The notes: generated by a model not told the origin, from the letters alone. A stretch of 64,000 nt of DNA from Pseudomonas silvicola (GCF_026651855.1 NZ_CP093281.1:496001-560000), one strand, 5' to 3'; shown: positions 31,860 through 42,516, counted from the stretch's first letter. Translations and numbers: made by a program.

Positions 31860-32495
31860 AAATAATAAACATGATGATGCGCTCGCCGCCGAATATGCCC
31901 TGGGAACATTACGCGGCAATCCACGGTTGCGTTCGAGAGGCGGCTGCAACAAGAGCCGGAACTGGCGGCGAAAGTGGCAAGCTGGCAGACAATGCTGGCA
32001 GGAATGGACACCCATTTGCGACCTGAAGTCCCGCCTGAACGCGTGTGGAAAAAAATTGCCTTGAGTCTTCCGGCTAAAACCCCGGTGAAACGTGCCAATC
32101 CTTATGTTGGCTGGCTGGTTGCTGCGGGTCTTGCGGCATTCACCCTGGTATCGTATTACAACCATCGTCCTGATGAATTCGCACCGTTGGTGATTCTGGG
32201 GGATTCGCAGCATCAGGGGCAATGGGTCGTGAGCCGCAGCAGCGACCGCCGTTATCTGCAATTATCGCCAATTAAACCTGTCGCCATTAATGCGTCCAGG
32301 AGTTTAACTTTGGCTGATTCCGCGGGGCAATCCCCGGTCTCGCTGGGTTTACTGGCAGACCATGCGGCAACGCAAATTGAAATGGATAATCGCGCTCTGG
32401 AAGCAGGGGCGACCCTTGCCATCAGCCTGGAACCGCAGGGCGGTTCGCCAACGGGGCAACCCACCGGACCGGTGCTTTACAGCGGTATGCTGTAA
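31856..32495 (+). CDS. Anti-sigma factor (RskA/ChrR-like, single membrane span)
   Basis: N-terminal cytoplasmic anti-sigma domain: KHDDALAAEYALGTLRGNPR, RLQQEPELAAKVASWQTMLA, RPEVPPERVWKKIAL. This is followed by a transmembrane span (VGWLVAAGLAAFTLVSYY) and a periplasmic RskA domain (VILGDSQHQGQWVVSRSSDR, QSPVSLGLLADHAATQIEM, TLAISLEPQGGSPTGQPTGP VLYSGML). The P.TGPVLYSG ending is the anti-sigma-K signature. One A is missing from the run after ATGAAAA and another indel is near 31935. It overlaps the sigma gene by four bases, so stoichiometric co-translation is likely. Confidence 0.9.
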
Positions 32496-32500
32496 ACCTA

Positions 32501-33189
32501 TTATCGGGCATCGGGATAGCGTGCTTGCTGATAATCCTTCCAGCGCTTAAGCAACTGATGGCGCGTCCCGGGATAGTTTTCATCCTCAACCACAATCTCT
32601 TCAATGCGGTCGACGCGGAAATTACGAAAATCCTGGCGCAGTTCGCACCAGCCACACAGCAGACGCACGCGGTCAAAATACCCCAACACCACGGGCCAGA
32701 TGATACGAGTGGATGACACGTCTTTAAGATCTTTATAACGCAGAGATTTTGTTGCGGGTATGGATTGCCTGACGCAGTTCCGGCAGATGCTGCTCAAACA
32801 GGGCTTCTCCCCGTGAAGCGATCAGCAGTGATTGATGATCGATGCCTTGCGATAAATGCGCTGGCATTACGGCATAGATTTTGCCAGCGCGTGTTGTGCG
32901 GCGGTTTCAATTCAGCATCAGTGTGGCGGCTGACCCAGTCAAGGCCCAACATGGCGCATCAATCTCATGACGGGAAAACATCAAGGGCGGTAAATGACCG
33001 TCGGATTTCAGCAAATACCCCAGTCGGCGCTGCCCTCGATTCCACGCCTTGCTGCTGCAGGCAGATGATGTCGCGATAGACGGTGCGCACGCTAATGCTG
33101 AGTTGCTCCGCAAGATGCTGCGCAGTCACCGGATAGCGGTGACAACGTAACAATTGCACAAGCTCCATCAGTCGCTGGGTTTTGGTCAT
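32501..33189 (-). CDS. HTH-WYL transcriptional regulator (YafY type)
   Basis: The N-terminal HTH_11 reads RLMELVQLLRCHRYPVTAQH, LAEQLSISVRTVYRDIICLQ, GVESRA (Y.DI..L...G.pI). After a frameshift GYLLKSDGHLPPLMFSRHEI DALLLG is the usual link to the WYL domain, then RIEEIVVEDENYPGTRHQLL closes the protein. The region RLLCGWCELRQDFRNFRVDR holds the WYL-domain core. Three frameshifts. It is transcribed towards the anti-sigma gene and just after the MmgE/PrpD gene; WYL proteins sense ligands or nucleic acid. Confidence 0.85.
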
Positions 33190-33216
33190 GGTGTGTGCCT
33201 AGCTAAAGTCTGGCAG

Positions 33217-34678
33217 TCAGGAGCGGTCCAGCCGCACACGCACCAGCGTTGACTCCAGCGCAAGTGCGGCGACCTGTAGTTTAATACGGCACTCGCCATC
33301 CCGATAGACGCAACTTCGTCTGTAATGTGGTGAACTAAAAGCGCTGCAACGAACGTGATATTAAACGCGTAATAACTGCTGCAGCATCGCCAGATCAGCG
33401 GTTGTCTGCAATGCGCTGCTTTGCTGCACCTGTTGCCATCGCTCGCCCGATTCCTGACGCAGTGCCAGACGCAATTTACCTTCAACGTCCACGCCATCGG
33501 CCAGCGATTGCTGACGGGTGCGTCGCTGTTGCAGCCGAGTGCCATCGCGCAAGTTAAGAGTGACCAGATGAAAACGCAGTGCGGGATTAATGGCATCTGG
33601 CGGAGCGGTGTCGTCAGGTACTCGTCTTACTTTGGCTGCCAGGTGGCATCACAGCATGATTAAGATCGCCTTCCGCAAAATCTTCCAGCCGCAGATCGTT
33701 ATAGATCAGCATTGCGGCAATCACGTATTCAGACTGAACGCTTCAATCCCATTGGTGGGCGATGTGACGAAGCTGGCAATATCGCCACCTGGCGGAAGCT
33801 ACGCTGATATCGGTGATGTTATCCAGCAGCGCTTCCAGCGAATTGCCGCTGGCTAACCAGCCATCACGCAGAATGCGCGCGGCTTCCGCTGCGCTATGCG
33901 TTCCGGCGCAGGTCGGAAGGGTTTGTACTCAGACCCGGCGTCACGACGCGCCATGGCACGCCCCAATGCGCGACCAATTTTTCAGGTTGAGCTGCGCCGT
34001 TGCTGCTGGCCGCAAGGAAAGCCTCAATCACGCCCTCCTGTTTGCCATCGAAACCGGCCAGCGTCAGCTGTGCCGCCGTAACTGCACGTTCCGCCGCTAA
34101 ACCCGCGCGTGGAGCGTGAGTTTGACAGCGGAACCGAATTGCACGCAGCCCGCTGGCCTGAGTGGTGGCGATGCCGAGCATGTTGGCCGTTGCGCCGACA
34201 TCCAGTTTAATAGACGAGCCAGCGCGGCGGCGGCGGCAATGGTGCCCAGCGTTGCGGTGTTGTGATAACCCAAAGCGTAATGCTGCTGGCTGGCAGCTAA
34301 GCCAAGCCGTCCGGCCATTTCCACACCGATGGCGTAAGCATCAAGGAAATCATCAATCGCTGCCGCCTGTTGCTGCAGCCAGGCAAACAGCGCAGGCAAA
34401 ATCACCACGCTGGGATGACCGCGAAAATCAGCGTGGAAATCATCGTAATCCAGCGCGTGAGCGGCATAACCAAGCAGCAACGCCTGAGAACGTAGGCCGC
34501 CGTCGCCATAAACGGTTCGTAGTGCCGGCAAGCCGCTATCCGGCACCTGGCCTTTCAGCACCGGCCAGCTGACAGCGAGAAAATCCTTTCCCTTCGCGCG
34601 GCTTCACGTGCAGCGGCATCGGGTTGGCTATGGACGATAAGCTCAGCGGGCAGCGGTGATACTCTTGCGGCGCCACAC
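33217..34678 (-). CDS. MmgE/PrpD-family protein
   Basis: 2-methylcitrate-dehydratase-fold protein of about 470 residues. AVSWPVL.GQVPDSGLPALR, ALLLGYAAHALDYDDFH (the H.lDyDD family hallmark), GHPSVVILPALFAWLQQ, YAIGVEMAGRLG, HYALGYHNTATLGTIAAAAA, AQLTLAGFDGKQEGVIEAFL are clear. The C-terminal half from about 33900 is scattered over several frames and ends LESTLVRVRLDRS. At least five frameshifts. The exact start is uncertain. The neighbours (M20, GNAT) recall YxeQ of the Bacillus yxe operon, whose role in S-succinocysteine salvage is undefined. Confidence 0.84.
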
Positions 34679-35799
34679 TGTTCAGTGCTGCCACAGCCAG
34701 ATTATTGGATAGCGTGATGGCAGCTTAGTATCATCATTGATGCGAAACGCCGGATGATGCAGCGCGTAAGGTTCGCCGGTGCCAATCATCGCCATAAACG
34801 CCTGGCAACTGCTGTTGATAGAAGGCAAAATCTTCACCGATTGGGCTGGCTTCAACGACGCGCGCTTCAAAAGCCGCTGGCCGCTGCCTGTTGCAGCGCG
34901 AAATCGGCCCATGTGCATCATTCACCACCGACGGTGGACCTGCATGCCAGTTGAACTCACGTTGGCAGCAAGGCCGCGCCAATTCCCTGCGATCTCGCGG
35001 AAGCGTTGCTCCAGTCGCTCGCGCGTCTCCTGTGAATGAACGCACCGTGCCTTCCAGCCACGCGCTGTCCGGGATGACGTTCGGTACTGCCGCTGTGAAT
35101 CTGGGTAATCGAGACCACCGCATTGTCGCCGGAAGGGGCATTACGGCTGATCAGCGTTTGCGCGGCAGAAACAATCTGCGCGGCGATCACAATCGGATCG
35201 TTGCCCTGATGCGGCTTCGCAGCGTGGCTACCGGTGCCGATAATTTTGATATCAAAGCGGTCGACGGCGGCGGTCAGTGGGCCGGCTTTGCTGCCAATCA
35301 CGCCCGGTGGTAATGAAGGGTCGTTATGAATGCCGAAAATAGTTATCGCATCCTGCAGTGCACCGGTAGCAATCACATCCGGCGCGCCCTGGCCGGTCTC
35401 TTCGGCGGCCTGGAACAAAATACGCACGCGGCCCGCTAAGCTCGCTTCCTGCTGTTTCAGCAGAATCGCCGCGCCTAAGGCTGCGGAACTGTGGAAATCG
35501 TGGCCGCACGCGTGCATCACGCCCGGACGCTCAGAACGGAACGTCACATCAGACTGCTCTTCAATCGGCAGTGCATCAATGTCGGAACGCAGCACGATCA
35601 GTGGCCCATTTTCGGGGCCAACTTCCGCCACCAACCCGGTTTTCAGCGGCAGATCCAACACGCGGATCTGGTGCTGATCCAGTTGCTGGCGAATACGCGC
35701 GGTGGTTTCAAACTCTTCATTAGAGAGTTCAGGAAAACGGTGTAACTCATGGCGGAAGGCAATCAATTGCTGGCCCAATGCGCTCTCATCAAAACTCAT
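34643..35799 (-). CDS. M20-family amidohydrolase (N-acyl amino-acid deacylase)
   Basis: Zinc-dependent deacylase of the IAA-amino-acid/YxeP type. Clean for the first 270 residues: LIAFRHELHRFPELSNEEFE, IVLRSDIDALPIEEQ (catalytic D.DALP), PGVMHACGHDFHSSAALGAA (metal ligands), RILFQAAEETGQGAPDVIA (catalytic EE), then DRFDIKIIGTGSHAAKPHQG. Later frames give IPDSAWLEGTVRSF, ASPIGEDFAFYQQQLPGVY and GTGEPYALHHPAFRINDDT. Four frameshifts after 35000. The start at 35799 overlaps the GNAT stop (ATGA); an upstream in-frame ATG at 35838 is less likely. Confidence 0.9.
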
Positions 35800-36343
35800 G
35801 CTTTGCTTCCTTGTTGTGCGGCCTGACGTGTCATCCACGCATCATGCGCGCTGTCATCCAGCACTTTCTTCATATATTGGGTGATGTGGCCTTTGCCGAG
35901 ATCGGTGGTGTGCATCAGCTGGAAGCCGCGCTTTTTATACATCTCGATCAGCCAGGGATGGCTGGTGGCGGTACCCAGTGATACCGCTGGCGCCCGCAGT
36001 TTACCCAGCAGGATCTCCTGTTCCAGCCGATCCTGCACCTGGCGGCCATACTGTTTACCGGGATAGTCGGGATGGGCACCGAACCAGCCAATATGCGGCA
36101 GGCCAAACGGCCCAGGCAGCGGTCCCCATGGATAGCGCACGGTGACCGAGAAACCATCCGCGCCCCTTGTGCGTAAAGCGCATAAACGCCGTGACTTTGC
36201 AGGTGGCGCAGCGTCTTTTCGCGATCTGCGGTGGCGGCATCAAATGTGATGCCCAGTGCCAGCGTCGGCGCATACGCGGCGTGCATCAGCGCCTGATAGG
36301 TTTCAACCTCATCTTCTCTAACCTGACGAAAGTCAAGTGACAT
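35796..36343 (-). CDS. GNAT-family N-acetyltransferase (YxeL-like position)
   Basis: About 182 residues. MSLDFRQVREDEVETYQALM HAAYAPTLALG, LRHLQSHGVYALYAQGARM, MRYPWGPLPGPFGLPHIGWF, AHPDYPGKQYGRQVQDRLEQ (acetyl-CoA loop), APAVSLGTATSHPWLIEMYK and KRGFQLMHTTDLGKGHI are readable in two frames. The stop overlaps the M20 start by four bases, so acetylation and deacylation are co-translated, which fits a protect-modify-deprotect pathway. One or two frameshifts near 36165. Confidence 0.85.
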
Positions 36344-36664
36344 AACTATCCCCGGAAAAACCGCATGGAAGCGGTAAACTGAATGCAGATTGAGCAGCGC
36401 ATAGCGGTTGAAACAGCGCAATTTAGAGCGCTAATTCAAAATACCAGCGTGCTAAGCAACTCAGAATATCAGTAATGCCTTGCGCTTCTATATGTGAAAA
36501 TATTAAGCTAATGCGAATTTGTGAAAATGAAATGGCTTTTCCATTGCTTATATCGCGATTTACCGTAGTATGCATAAATTACATAGCGCTATAACTATTT
36601 GGCATTAACCCCATGAAATAAAATAACTTTCGTTATAGCGCTTATTCTTAATCAGGGTGACGAC
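36344..36664. promoter_or_regulatory. Divergent intergenic region, A/T-rich
   Basis: 320 bp between the GNAT operon (minus) and the YbdH-like gene (plus). It is much more A/T-rich than the flanking genes (runs such as gtgaaaatgaaatggc, taaaataac). No coding sequence or clear known operator is visible. It must hold both promoters; the composition could favour H-NS-type silencing by the homologue encoded at 40.5 kb (inference). Confidence 0.45.
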
Positions 36665-37787
36665 GTGTTAGCGATCAAATCTCCGCGCGTGCTTATGCAC
36701 GAAGCCTGGCCTGCGTAAGCGTGCTGGTGAATTTATCAAACCTTATGCCACGCATATCCGCATTTTCTACTTCTCCCAATGCCTGGCAAGCGGTTAACGG
36801 AATTAAGCCAGAGTTTAGAAGCCAACGGTATCCGCTGGGAGTTGGAATATCTGCACGGTGAATGCACCGATGCCGTGATCGAAGCGCTCAAAACCAACGT
36901 TGAGCAACAGCAAGCAGAGCTGCGCATTTGCCGTGGGCGGTGGCCGCGTGCTGGATGCTGCTAAAGCGGTGGGCAGCCAGTTACCGGATCTGGTGATTAA
37001 CTTCGCTACTTTGGCGGCGACCTGCGCTGCATGGTCACCGGTTGCCATCATTTATAACGAGCAGAGGCGGCCCACGTGCGCAGCCAGCCGCTGGGGAAAA
37101 TGCCGGAGCTGGTGCTGGTGGACAGTGAAGTGATCGCCTGCAGCGATGTGCGCTATCTCAAAGCGGGTATTGTCGATGCGCTCGCGAAGTACTACGAATT
37201 TGCCCCTTACCTGCGCAGTAACCCGCACGATCTGGCGCTCGATCTGTGATGACGGCGCAACGAGCGCTGGATGTTTATCGCCAACTGGGTGAAGCCGCCG
37301 TCAGCGCCAATGAAAAACAGCAAGTCACGCCGGAGTTGTTGAAGGTGATTGATGCCAACATCGTACTGGCAGGCCTGGCCAACAGCGTGCGCGATCAACT
37401 TCCCACCCCGGCTGCTCATGCGATTCATAACCGTCTGACGCACCAGCTGAGCTGCATCATTGGCTACACGGCGAGAAGGTTGGCTACAGCCTGCTGGTGC
37501 AATCGCTGATTGAAAACCATGGTGTGCCTGATGCAGAACTGCTGGCACTGCTGCGTCAGTACGCGATGCCATTGACGCTGGCGCCGCTAACCGGCGAGCG
37601 CGCGGCGGCGATTCGCACTATTGCAGAACAGATTAAATTTCCGGCGGCCAGCGCTGAACGTCTGCCGTTCCGCATTCATGCGGATGCGTTAGAACAGGCG
37701 CTGCTGGCAACAAAACCGTTTCTGGAACACTCTTTTATCGACCAGGACAACTTCATGGCTACTGCACAGAACACAACGCATCCTTAG
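36665..37787 (+). CDS. Iron-containing alcohol dehydrogenase family (YbdH/HcxA-like)
   Basis: Group III/GldA-like dehydrogenase. VLAIKSPRVLMHEA start (GTG), QSLEANGIRWELEYLHGECT, RIAVGGGRVLDAAKAVG (GGGxxLDxAK nucleotide motif), PDLVINFATLAATCAAWSPV (T.AATcAAwtp as in YbdH), YLKAGIVDALAKYYEFAPYL, AAHAIHNRLTHQ with catalytic-metal His, KVGYSLLVQSLIENHGVP. Six frameshifts. The family reduces 2-oxo acids to 2-hydroxy acids in E. coli (HcxA). The 3' end runs into the monooxygenase start. Confidence 0.82.
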
Positions 37788-39047
37788 GACTCTTTGTACA
37801 AGCCGGTCGGGCAACACGTCAGCGGCTGGCGTCTCACGGAAAAACTCGGCGATCCACTGACATTGACTGGCTGATCACCATCGCAAAGCCCGAAGCGGAG
37901 TCAAATTCGATCTCGAGTTCTTCGTCGGTGATGCGCTGGCGACCAGCATGTACCGTTTGCCTTCGACCACTTGGCGCCTTGCGAGCCGCTAACCATGTTG
38001 TCGGCGCTGGCGGTGAACACCAAACGTATTGGCCTGGCAGCGACGGCATCCACCACTTTTAGCGATCCATTCACCATGGCTCGCAGCTTCTCGTCGCTGG
38101 ATCACATCAGCCGTGGTCGCGCAGCGTGGAACGTGGTGACGTCGTTCTCCACCGACGTGGCGCGTAACTTTAGCCGCAACGATATGCCAAACCATGCCGA
38201 GCGCTATGCGCGTGCGTGAGTTCCTCGAAGTGACCAACAAGCTGTGGGAAGGTTGGGAAGCGGGGCCGTGCAGCCAAACAAAGAGACCGGTGAATACTTC
38301 GTTAATGACAAAATTAAGTCGATTGATCATGACGGCGAGCACTTCCAGGTGCAGGGTCCGCTGAACATTACACGCTCCCCGCAGGGACGTCCGGTGATCA
38401 TCGAAGCCGGTTCATCTGCAGACGGTCAAAAACTGGCGGCCGAAACCGCCGAAGTGATCTTCACCGCTGCCGCCAGCCTGGAAGAAGCGCAAACCTTCTA
38501 CCGCTCGCAGAAAGATCAGGTGATTGCTGCCGGGCGTAATCCAGAGCATGTAGTGATCATGCCGGAGCGTAATGCCGATTGTCGGACGTACCCGTGAAGA
38601 AGCCAAAGCGCTGTGGAAAGAGTTGAACACGCTGGTGGATATCGAAAACGGTCTGCGTCAGCTATCGCTGCGTTTCAGCATGGATCTGAGCCAGTATCCG
38701 CTGGATGGTCCGGTTCCTGAAGTGCCGCTCGGCGAAGGTAATCAGAGCCGCGTCAAGCTGATGACGGATATGGCGAAGCGCGAAAACCTGACCTTGCGTG
38801 AGCTGGCCGCCGTGGCAGCCGGTTCGCGTGGCCATCAGCGTGATTGTCGGCACCGCAGAAGACATCGCCGATTTGAGCTGTGGCTGAAGAGGCGGAGCCG
38901 ATGGTTTCAATATCATGCCTGCCATCATGTCAGAGCAACTGGATCTGTTCGTTGAGCTGGTGATCCCGGAACTGCGTCGCCGTGGTCTGTTCCGCGATGA
39001 TTACGAATTCGCTGTTGCGCGAGAACCTCGGTCTGCCTGCGCTTTAA
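37755..39047 (+). CDS. NtaA/SnaA/DszA-family FMN-dependent monooxygenase
   Basis: Luciferase-fold, two-component monooxygenase of about 430 residues (YxeK, NtaA, DszA relatives). EPLTMLSALAVNTKRIGLAA, TASTTFSDPFTMARSFSSLD, HISRGRAAWNVVTSF (the S.GR.gWNvVTS hallmark), DHDGEHFQVQGPLN, SPQGRPVIIEAGSSADGQKL, AETAEVIFTAAASLEEAQTF, then VAISVIVGTAEDIAD, ADGFNIMPAIMSEQLDLFVE and VIPELRRRGLFRDDYE. Nine or so frameshifts, densest in the first 200 bases. It needs reduced FMN from a separate reductase, not seen here. Probably cleaves a C-S or C-N bond in an N-acetylated amino-acid substrate (inference from context). Confidence 0.9.
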
Positions 39048-39066
39048 ACCCTTTGAGGAGCTGAAC

Positions 39067-40257
39067 ATGGTCACCTTATCAAAGCGTGTGCAGTCTGTGT
39101 CGCTCTGCCAATGCCGCGGCGCGCCAGTTGACGCGCCAGCTGAAGAGCAGGGCGTAGATATTCTGGATCTCACCACCGGTGAGCCGGAGTTTTGATACGC
39201 CACAGCACATCCGTGATGCCGTTGAAGCCATGAATAATGGTGAGACGCTATACGCTCGACCAATGGCACCACGCCGCTGCGTAAAGCGGTGCAGAGCCAA
39301 ACTGGCACGCGTGAAAATCAGCTGGATTGCGTTCAGGGGCAGATTTTATCGCCAACGGGGCGAAGCAGATCATCTTCAACGCCTTCGCCGCACAGCAGAA
39401 TGACGGCGTGAGGTGATTGTGCGGTGCCATACTGGCCGACGTTCCCGGATAGCGATGCGTTTTAACGGCGGCGACGCGGTGCTGCTGGGCCCGCTGGAGC
39501 AAGAGTACAAGCTGCAGCCGCAGCAGCTGGCGCAAGCGATCACCGACAAAACCCGCTGGCTGGTGCTGAATAATCCCGGCAATCCATCCGGTGCGGTGTA
39601 TAACGCAGCAGAATTAACTGCACTGGCGGCGGTGCTACGTGACCATCCCAACGTATGGATCATGCTGGATGAACTGTATGAACACGTTCTGTTTGATGGA
39701 CGTGAACACGTCAGCCTTTGCAGGTAGCGCCAGATTTAGCCGAGCGCATTCTGCTGGTGGGGGGCGTGTCGAAAACCTATGCCATGACCGGCTGGCGCAT
39801 CGGCTTTGGTGCCGGTCCGCAAGCGCTGATTGATGCCATGGTGGTAGTGCAGTCGCAGAACAGTTCTGGTGCCTGCGCCATCAGTCAGGCGGCAGCGGTA
39901 GCGGCGCTGAACGGCGGCCTGGATTTCCTGCCACCGCAACGTGCGGCCTATCAGGCGCGTCGCGATGCGATTATGGCGCAGCTAAGCCCGGTTGAAGGCA
40001 TTGAGGTGCTGAATCGAAGGGGCGTTCTTTATCTTCTGTCGCTGTGCTGGCCTGTTGGAGCAAATCGCGTGCTGATGGACGTACGCTGGAAAGCGAACAG
40101 GATGTGCTGAATTATCTGCTGGAGAGCGGCGTATCCGGCGTTGCCGGCAGTGCGTATGGCTTGTCACCGTATTTCCGTTTGTCGATTGCCACGGATATTG
40201 AAAGCGTGCGCGAAGCCGCAAAACCGCATTGCGGCAGCCTGTGCAGCGTTGAAATAG
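39067..40257 (+). CDS. Class I/II PLP aminotransferase
   Basis: Aspartate-aminotransferase-fold enzyme of about 395 residues. VTLSKRVQSVSLSANAAARQ, ILDLTTGEPEFDTPQHIRDA, KQIIFNAFAATA, WLVLNNPGNPSGAVYNAAEL (N.PxNPTG), IMLDELYEHVLFD, ILLVGGVSKTYAMTGWRIGF (Schiff-base Lys in SK.yaMtGWR), SGACAISQAAAVAAL and a C-terminal YGLSPYFRLSIATDIESV with the substrate-binding Arg. Seven frameshifts. It starts 19 bp after the monooxygenase stop, so it belongs to the same operon. Confidence 0.9.
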
Positions 40258-40311
40258 GGATTTAATCGGTCGCCAGGATTGGCGACCTACAATAATATCC
40301 ATGCGGATCGT

Positions 40312-40705
40312 TTAAATCAACTCATCAATCGAACCGCCCGCATCTAATACGGATTTGATCGGTGAGGCGTACGACCCTGGCCAGTCCAGAATTTTTCCTG
40401 ACCGTTTTCGTCCGGTGAACATATTTCGCCGGACGTGGAGCGCGTTCGCTTTCGGTTTGGTTTCGCTCTGGTTTAATTTCGTTAATTCACTAATATCGAT
40501 GCCATCATTCAGCAGCATCTCTTTATACAGCGCCAGTTTTCTTCTTTTTCGCGCTGAGCGGCATTATTCGCTTCCGCTTCTTCCACGGCGTTCTGCAACC
40601 ACCACGGCGAACTTTTCAGCATTTCGTCTAATACCGCAATCTCAACATCACGCGCATGGGCGCGTCAGTGTACGAATTGTTCAATGCTTTGAGTGCATCG
40701 CTCAT
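40312..40705 (-). CDS. H-NS-family nucleoid-associated protein
   Basis: About 131 residues. The N-terminus MSDALKALNNIRTLRAHARD, VLDEMLKSSPWWLQNAVEEA and EKLALYKEMLLNDGIDISEL match the H-NS oligomerisation domain. After frameshifts RPAKYVHR.ENGQEKFWTGQGRTP (the AT-hook-like QGR DNA-binding core) and IKSVLDAGGSIDELI end it. The N-terminal domain diverges from housekeeping H-NS (LEEMLEKLEVV), so this is probably a paralogue of the kind carried on plasmids and islands. Five frameshifts. Confidence 0.85.
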
Positions 40706-40897
40706 GAATAACCCTTATTACTTTTATAACGAAGATGAAAGGGCGCATTCTACGTCAATTTTAATCAAATGAAAATATTACCTAATGCAGAATTGTCCGG
40801 AAAATATTTCAGCAAGTGGTCAGTCAATATCGAACAATAAGACATAAAGCAGATATTTCACTCAAGCCAGTCGAGGTGTAGCCGCGGAAAATAGCGG

Positions 40898-42210
40898 CTA
40901 CAAGGGAGATAAATATATTCTATAGACTGCGATAAAACGGAAGCAACCGGTGATCAGTGCGACCACTAATAATACAATTGAGTTGATAAACATGACCAAC
41001 GCAGCGAACCGTTGTGTCTGTGCATAATCAGTTTCAGCATGCCGACCAATAAATAGGTCGAGGCGACCAGTGGGCTGAGAATATGAACCGGTTGACCGAC
41101 GGCCAGGCGGCGCGAGAGCCGACAATCGGTTCGATACCATGTCCCGCAGCCTGCACCAGCACCGGCAGCATGCCGAAATAGAACACATCGTTCGATACCA
41201 TCCAGGTGACGGGAATGCCACTGTCAAGGCAGTAATCACCGCCAGATAAAAGGGCCGAGTGCGGCGAAACTAGATCACGTCGCCTGTGCGGGCGTTCGCC
41301 ATACCGGTTTCAGCAAAAATGCCGGTAAACACCGCCGCAGCGAAAATCAATCCGGCTACGGCAAGGATGGCGGGCGCATGGCGGCCGATCTGCTCCTGCT
41401 GTTGGCTCAGTTGCGGATAATTGACAACGAACATGATGGCGGTGGCCAGCATAAACAGGTACGCCATGGGCATCACATCCAGAACCAGGAAGGTCATCAA
41501 TGCAATGGTCAGCGCCCAGTTAAACCAGAAACGCCAGGCCACGCAGCGTTTCTCTTCAAACTGCAGCACGGCAGGTTCCACCGGGACATGCGGCTGGAAA
41601 CCCAGACGTTTGCGTTCACTTCTGCCGAGCATCACCGCCAGGATAAAAGTCCATGCCACGCAGGCCAGCAGCGGAATCAGCAGCGGGACAAACAGAGCAG
41701 AGACGTCAGCCTGAACGGCGGCGGCCGCACGCGCCGTGGGTCCACCCCACGGAAACATATTGCCCAGCCCGGTGCACTGTAATAGCAGAGCGGCAACGCT
41801 GAGCTTTGATAATCCAATGCGTTCATATATCGGCATAAACGCGGAAAGCACGATCATATATACGGTCGCGCCATCACCATCCAGGGCAACAATAAAGCCA
41901 AGCAGTGCGGTGCCGACAAATATCTTCACCGGATCGCCATCGACTGCAGAAACGATTCTTTTAATAATCGGATCAAACATCCCGGCATCCGTTACGCTCA
42001 TAAAATAGAGCATCGCGAATATCAACATGACGCCAGTGGGCGCAACGGTACGCAATCCTTTAATCACCATGGCGCCCATATCCGCGCCATGGCCAGATAA
42101 CAATGCGAATAGCGTGGGAATGAGGATTAGATGCGGTCAGAGCGGAAAGCTTTGCTCATTAATAAGCCAATAAAGCAGATTATCATAAGCAGACTGATGA
42201 TCAGCAGCAT
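40898..42210 (-). CDS. CitMHS-family citrate/metal:proton symporter
   Basis: Inner-membrane transporter of about 435 residues. A 277-residue stretch (41270-42103) is in one frame: VIKGLRTVAPTGVMLIFAML YFMSVTDAGMFDPII, VGTALLGFIVALDGDGATVY, GLGNMFPWGGPTARAAAAVQ (the mPWGGPT motif of CitMHS), two helices around WFNWALTIALMTFLVLDVMP, and GLIFAAAVFTGIFAETGM. The N- and C-terminal helices (LLIISLLMIICFIGLLMSKA; FAALVMFINSIVLLVVALIT) are in other frames. Five frameshifts. The family takes up citrate complexed with divalent cations. Confidence 0.88.
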
Positions 42211-42494
42211 GACGAAAGTTCCTGTCCAGAGGGATAGAGCACGTTTGTGGGTAGCAAACGCAACGTATTCGGAATAAATAAAAAACAGCGAATGATTATT
42301 TATTGTTCAAATTAACCTTCTGCAACCTCGTCTATCTGGCAATATTATCCAGTTTTTTCGGCAGGCACAAGGAAAGGTTAGGTTTGCGAAAGTTGTGCGT
42401 AACCTCTTAGTTTTAATAAATTTAAAATAGCGTACGGTGATGATTTATCCTGGTGTTATTCCCTCCTGTTTATCAATAGAGAGGACGTTGAATA
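42211..42494. promoter_or_regulatory. Intergenic region upstream of the CitMHS gene
   Basis: About 280 bp, A/T-rich (gaataaataaaaaacagcg, ttttaataaatttaaaatag). No gene is visible. It separates the CitMHS gene from the royal-jelly-type gene upstream on the same strand and should contain the CitMHS promoter. Confidence 0.4.
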
Positions 42495-42516
42495 AGCGCG
42501 GCGTGACTACCGCGCT
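42495..42516 (-). terminator. Hairpin at the stop of the royal-jelly-type gene
   Basis: Perfect 7-bp G/C-rich stem (agcgcgg/ccgcgct) with an 8-base loop; it overlaps the stop codon at 42515-42517. On the minus strand it is followed by TATTCAAC, a weak U tract. Confidence 0.6.

Noticed and set aside
32501-33189. WYL regulator as the control gene of a defence island
   Set aside because: WYL proteins do occur in defence loci, but no restriction, nuclease, helicase or toxin genes are nearby.
40258-40311. Possible terminator between aminotransferase and H-NS-like gene
   Set aside because: A gtcgccaggattggcgac stem is visible, but with only 54 bp and no T tract I did not list it as a supported terminator.
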